DNA from: Segetimicrobium sp035279545
Lineage (GTDB): Bacteria; Sysuimicrobiota; Sysuimicrobiia; Sysuimicrobiales; Segetimicrobiaceae
DNA: 5,881 bases
Direction: 5' to 3'
Assembly: GCA_035279545.1 (NCBI GenBank)
Contig: DATEHM010000068.1
Coordinates: forward strand, 1 to 5,881
The notes beneath the pieces were generated by a model. The model was not told the DNA's origin. It ran no database searches and saw nothing but the letters and a program-made list of their open reading frames with translations. The translations under genes were made by a program, and so were the position numbers. Shown here in pieces: positions 5,665 to 5,881 of this stretch (its first letter is position 1; every line of letters starts with the position of its first letter).

Positions 5665-5881
5665 GGCAAGGTCCACGCACGCGTTCTCCAGGTTGCCGAG
5701 ACTCGCGGCCATCGAAAGAGGAACGTGACCTTCGGCCCGAACCCACCCGCCCGTAAGAATGGACAACACGGACCCACCGGGAGCCGCCGATCCATGAACC
5801 TTGTCACCCTTGCACCCGACGCCGGAGGTGGGCAAGGTAGCGTCCCGAGCGGACCGGGCATGGTGGACCTTGCGGCGCGGG
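5665..5881 (+). other. Terminal 217 bases without a supported gene
   Basis: No recognisable coding sequence is present. The reverse-strand frames that cross it (for example 5661-5861) yield Pro/Arg-rich translations typical of antisense shadows. An ATG at 5794 opens a frame running off the window (29 codons, MNLVTLAPDAGG...), but it has no clear ribosome-binding site and I do not recognise it. In the ATPase frame, the residues just after the TAA (KVHARVLQVAETRGHRKRN) faintly resemble the segment that precedes the last membrane helices of P1B ATPases. Confidence 0.4.
5666..5873. repeat. 11-bp perfect inverted repeat bounding 208 bases
   Basis: GCAAGGTCCAC (5666-5676) recurs as its exact reverse complement GTGGACCTTGC (5863-5873). 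The left copy begins 2 bases after the TAA that closes the ATPase fragment. An additional direct copy of GGCAAGGT is at 5831-5838. No transposase gene, no target-site duplication and no longer arm match is visible. It could be the ends of a tiny non-autonomous element, or chance. Confidence 0.25.

Noticed and set aside
5233..5835. Reverse-strand open frame of 200 codons opposite the ATPase fragment.
   Set aside because: It lies opposite conserved P-domain motifs. Its His/Arg/Gly-rich translation has no recognisable motif and fits a shadow frame.

Overview
The window is a high-GC bacterial stretch (GC-rich third codon positions throughout) with all recognisable genes on the + strand. The left half is the selenocysteine-insertion machinery. 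It starts with the 3' two-thirds of selA (L-seryl-tRNA(Sec) selenium transferase, 1-876, 5' end outside the window). After a 23-base gap comes a complete selB (selenocysteine-specific elongation factor, 900-2846). Together they show that the organism makes selenoproteins. Neither selC (tRNA-Sec) nor selD was found here. The sequence alone does not fix the lineage; a GC-rich, possibly anaerobic or uncultivated bacterium is a reasonable guess and no more.

A 523-base gap (2847-3369) follows. It holds a GC-rich hairpin just after selB, a lower-GC patch where a promoter-like pair of hexamers overlaps a 10-bp hairpin, a larger foldable segment near 2984-3024, and an unusually good Shine-Dalgarno sequence (3145-3152) placed 6 bases before a TTG. 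That TTG opens a 72-codon frame whose stop overlaps the start of the next gene, so a short leader or coupled ORF is possible.

The right half carries a 604-residue REC-REC-GAF-PAS signalling protein (3370-5184). It has no recognisable kinase or output domain and ends in a short arginine-rich tail. Directly after it, in the same reading frame but behind two TGA codons, lies a fragment of a P-type (heavy-metal type) ATPase P-domain, about 5248-5643. The fragment lacks the phosphorylation motif and all membrane segments and breaks off just after the GDGINDAP motif. It looks like the remnant of a decayed or recombined gene. The last 217 bases have no convincing gene; they contain an 11-bp perfect inverted repeat (5666-5676 / 5863-5873) and perhaps very degraded ATPase continuation.

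Functionally, SelA converts Ser-tRNA(Sec) to Sec-tRNA(Sec), and SelB delivers it to UGA codons marked by a SECIS hairpin. The signalling gene and ATPase remnant have no evident link to selenium. I see no clear novel system. The points most worth a second look are the leader ORF with its self-folding ribosome-binding site, the signalling gene/ATPase junction, and the in-frame UGA at 5245 in a genome that decodes UGA as Sec.
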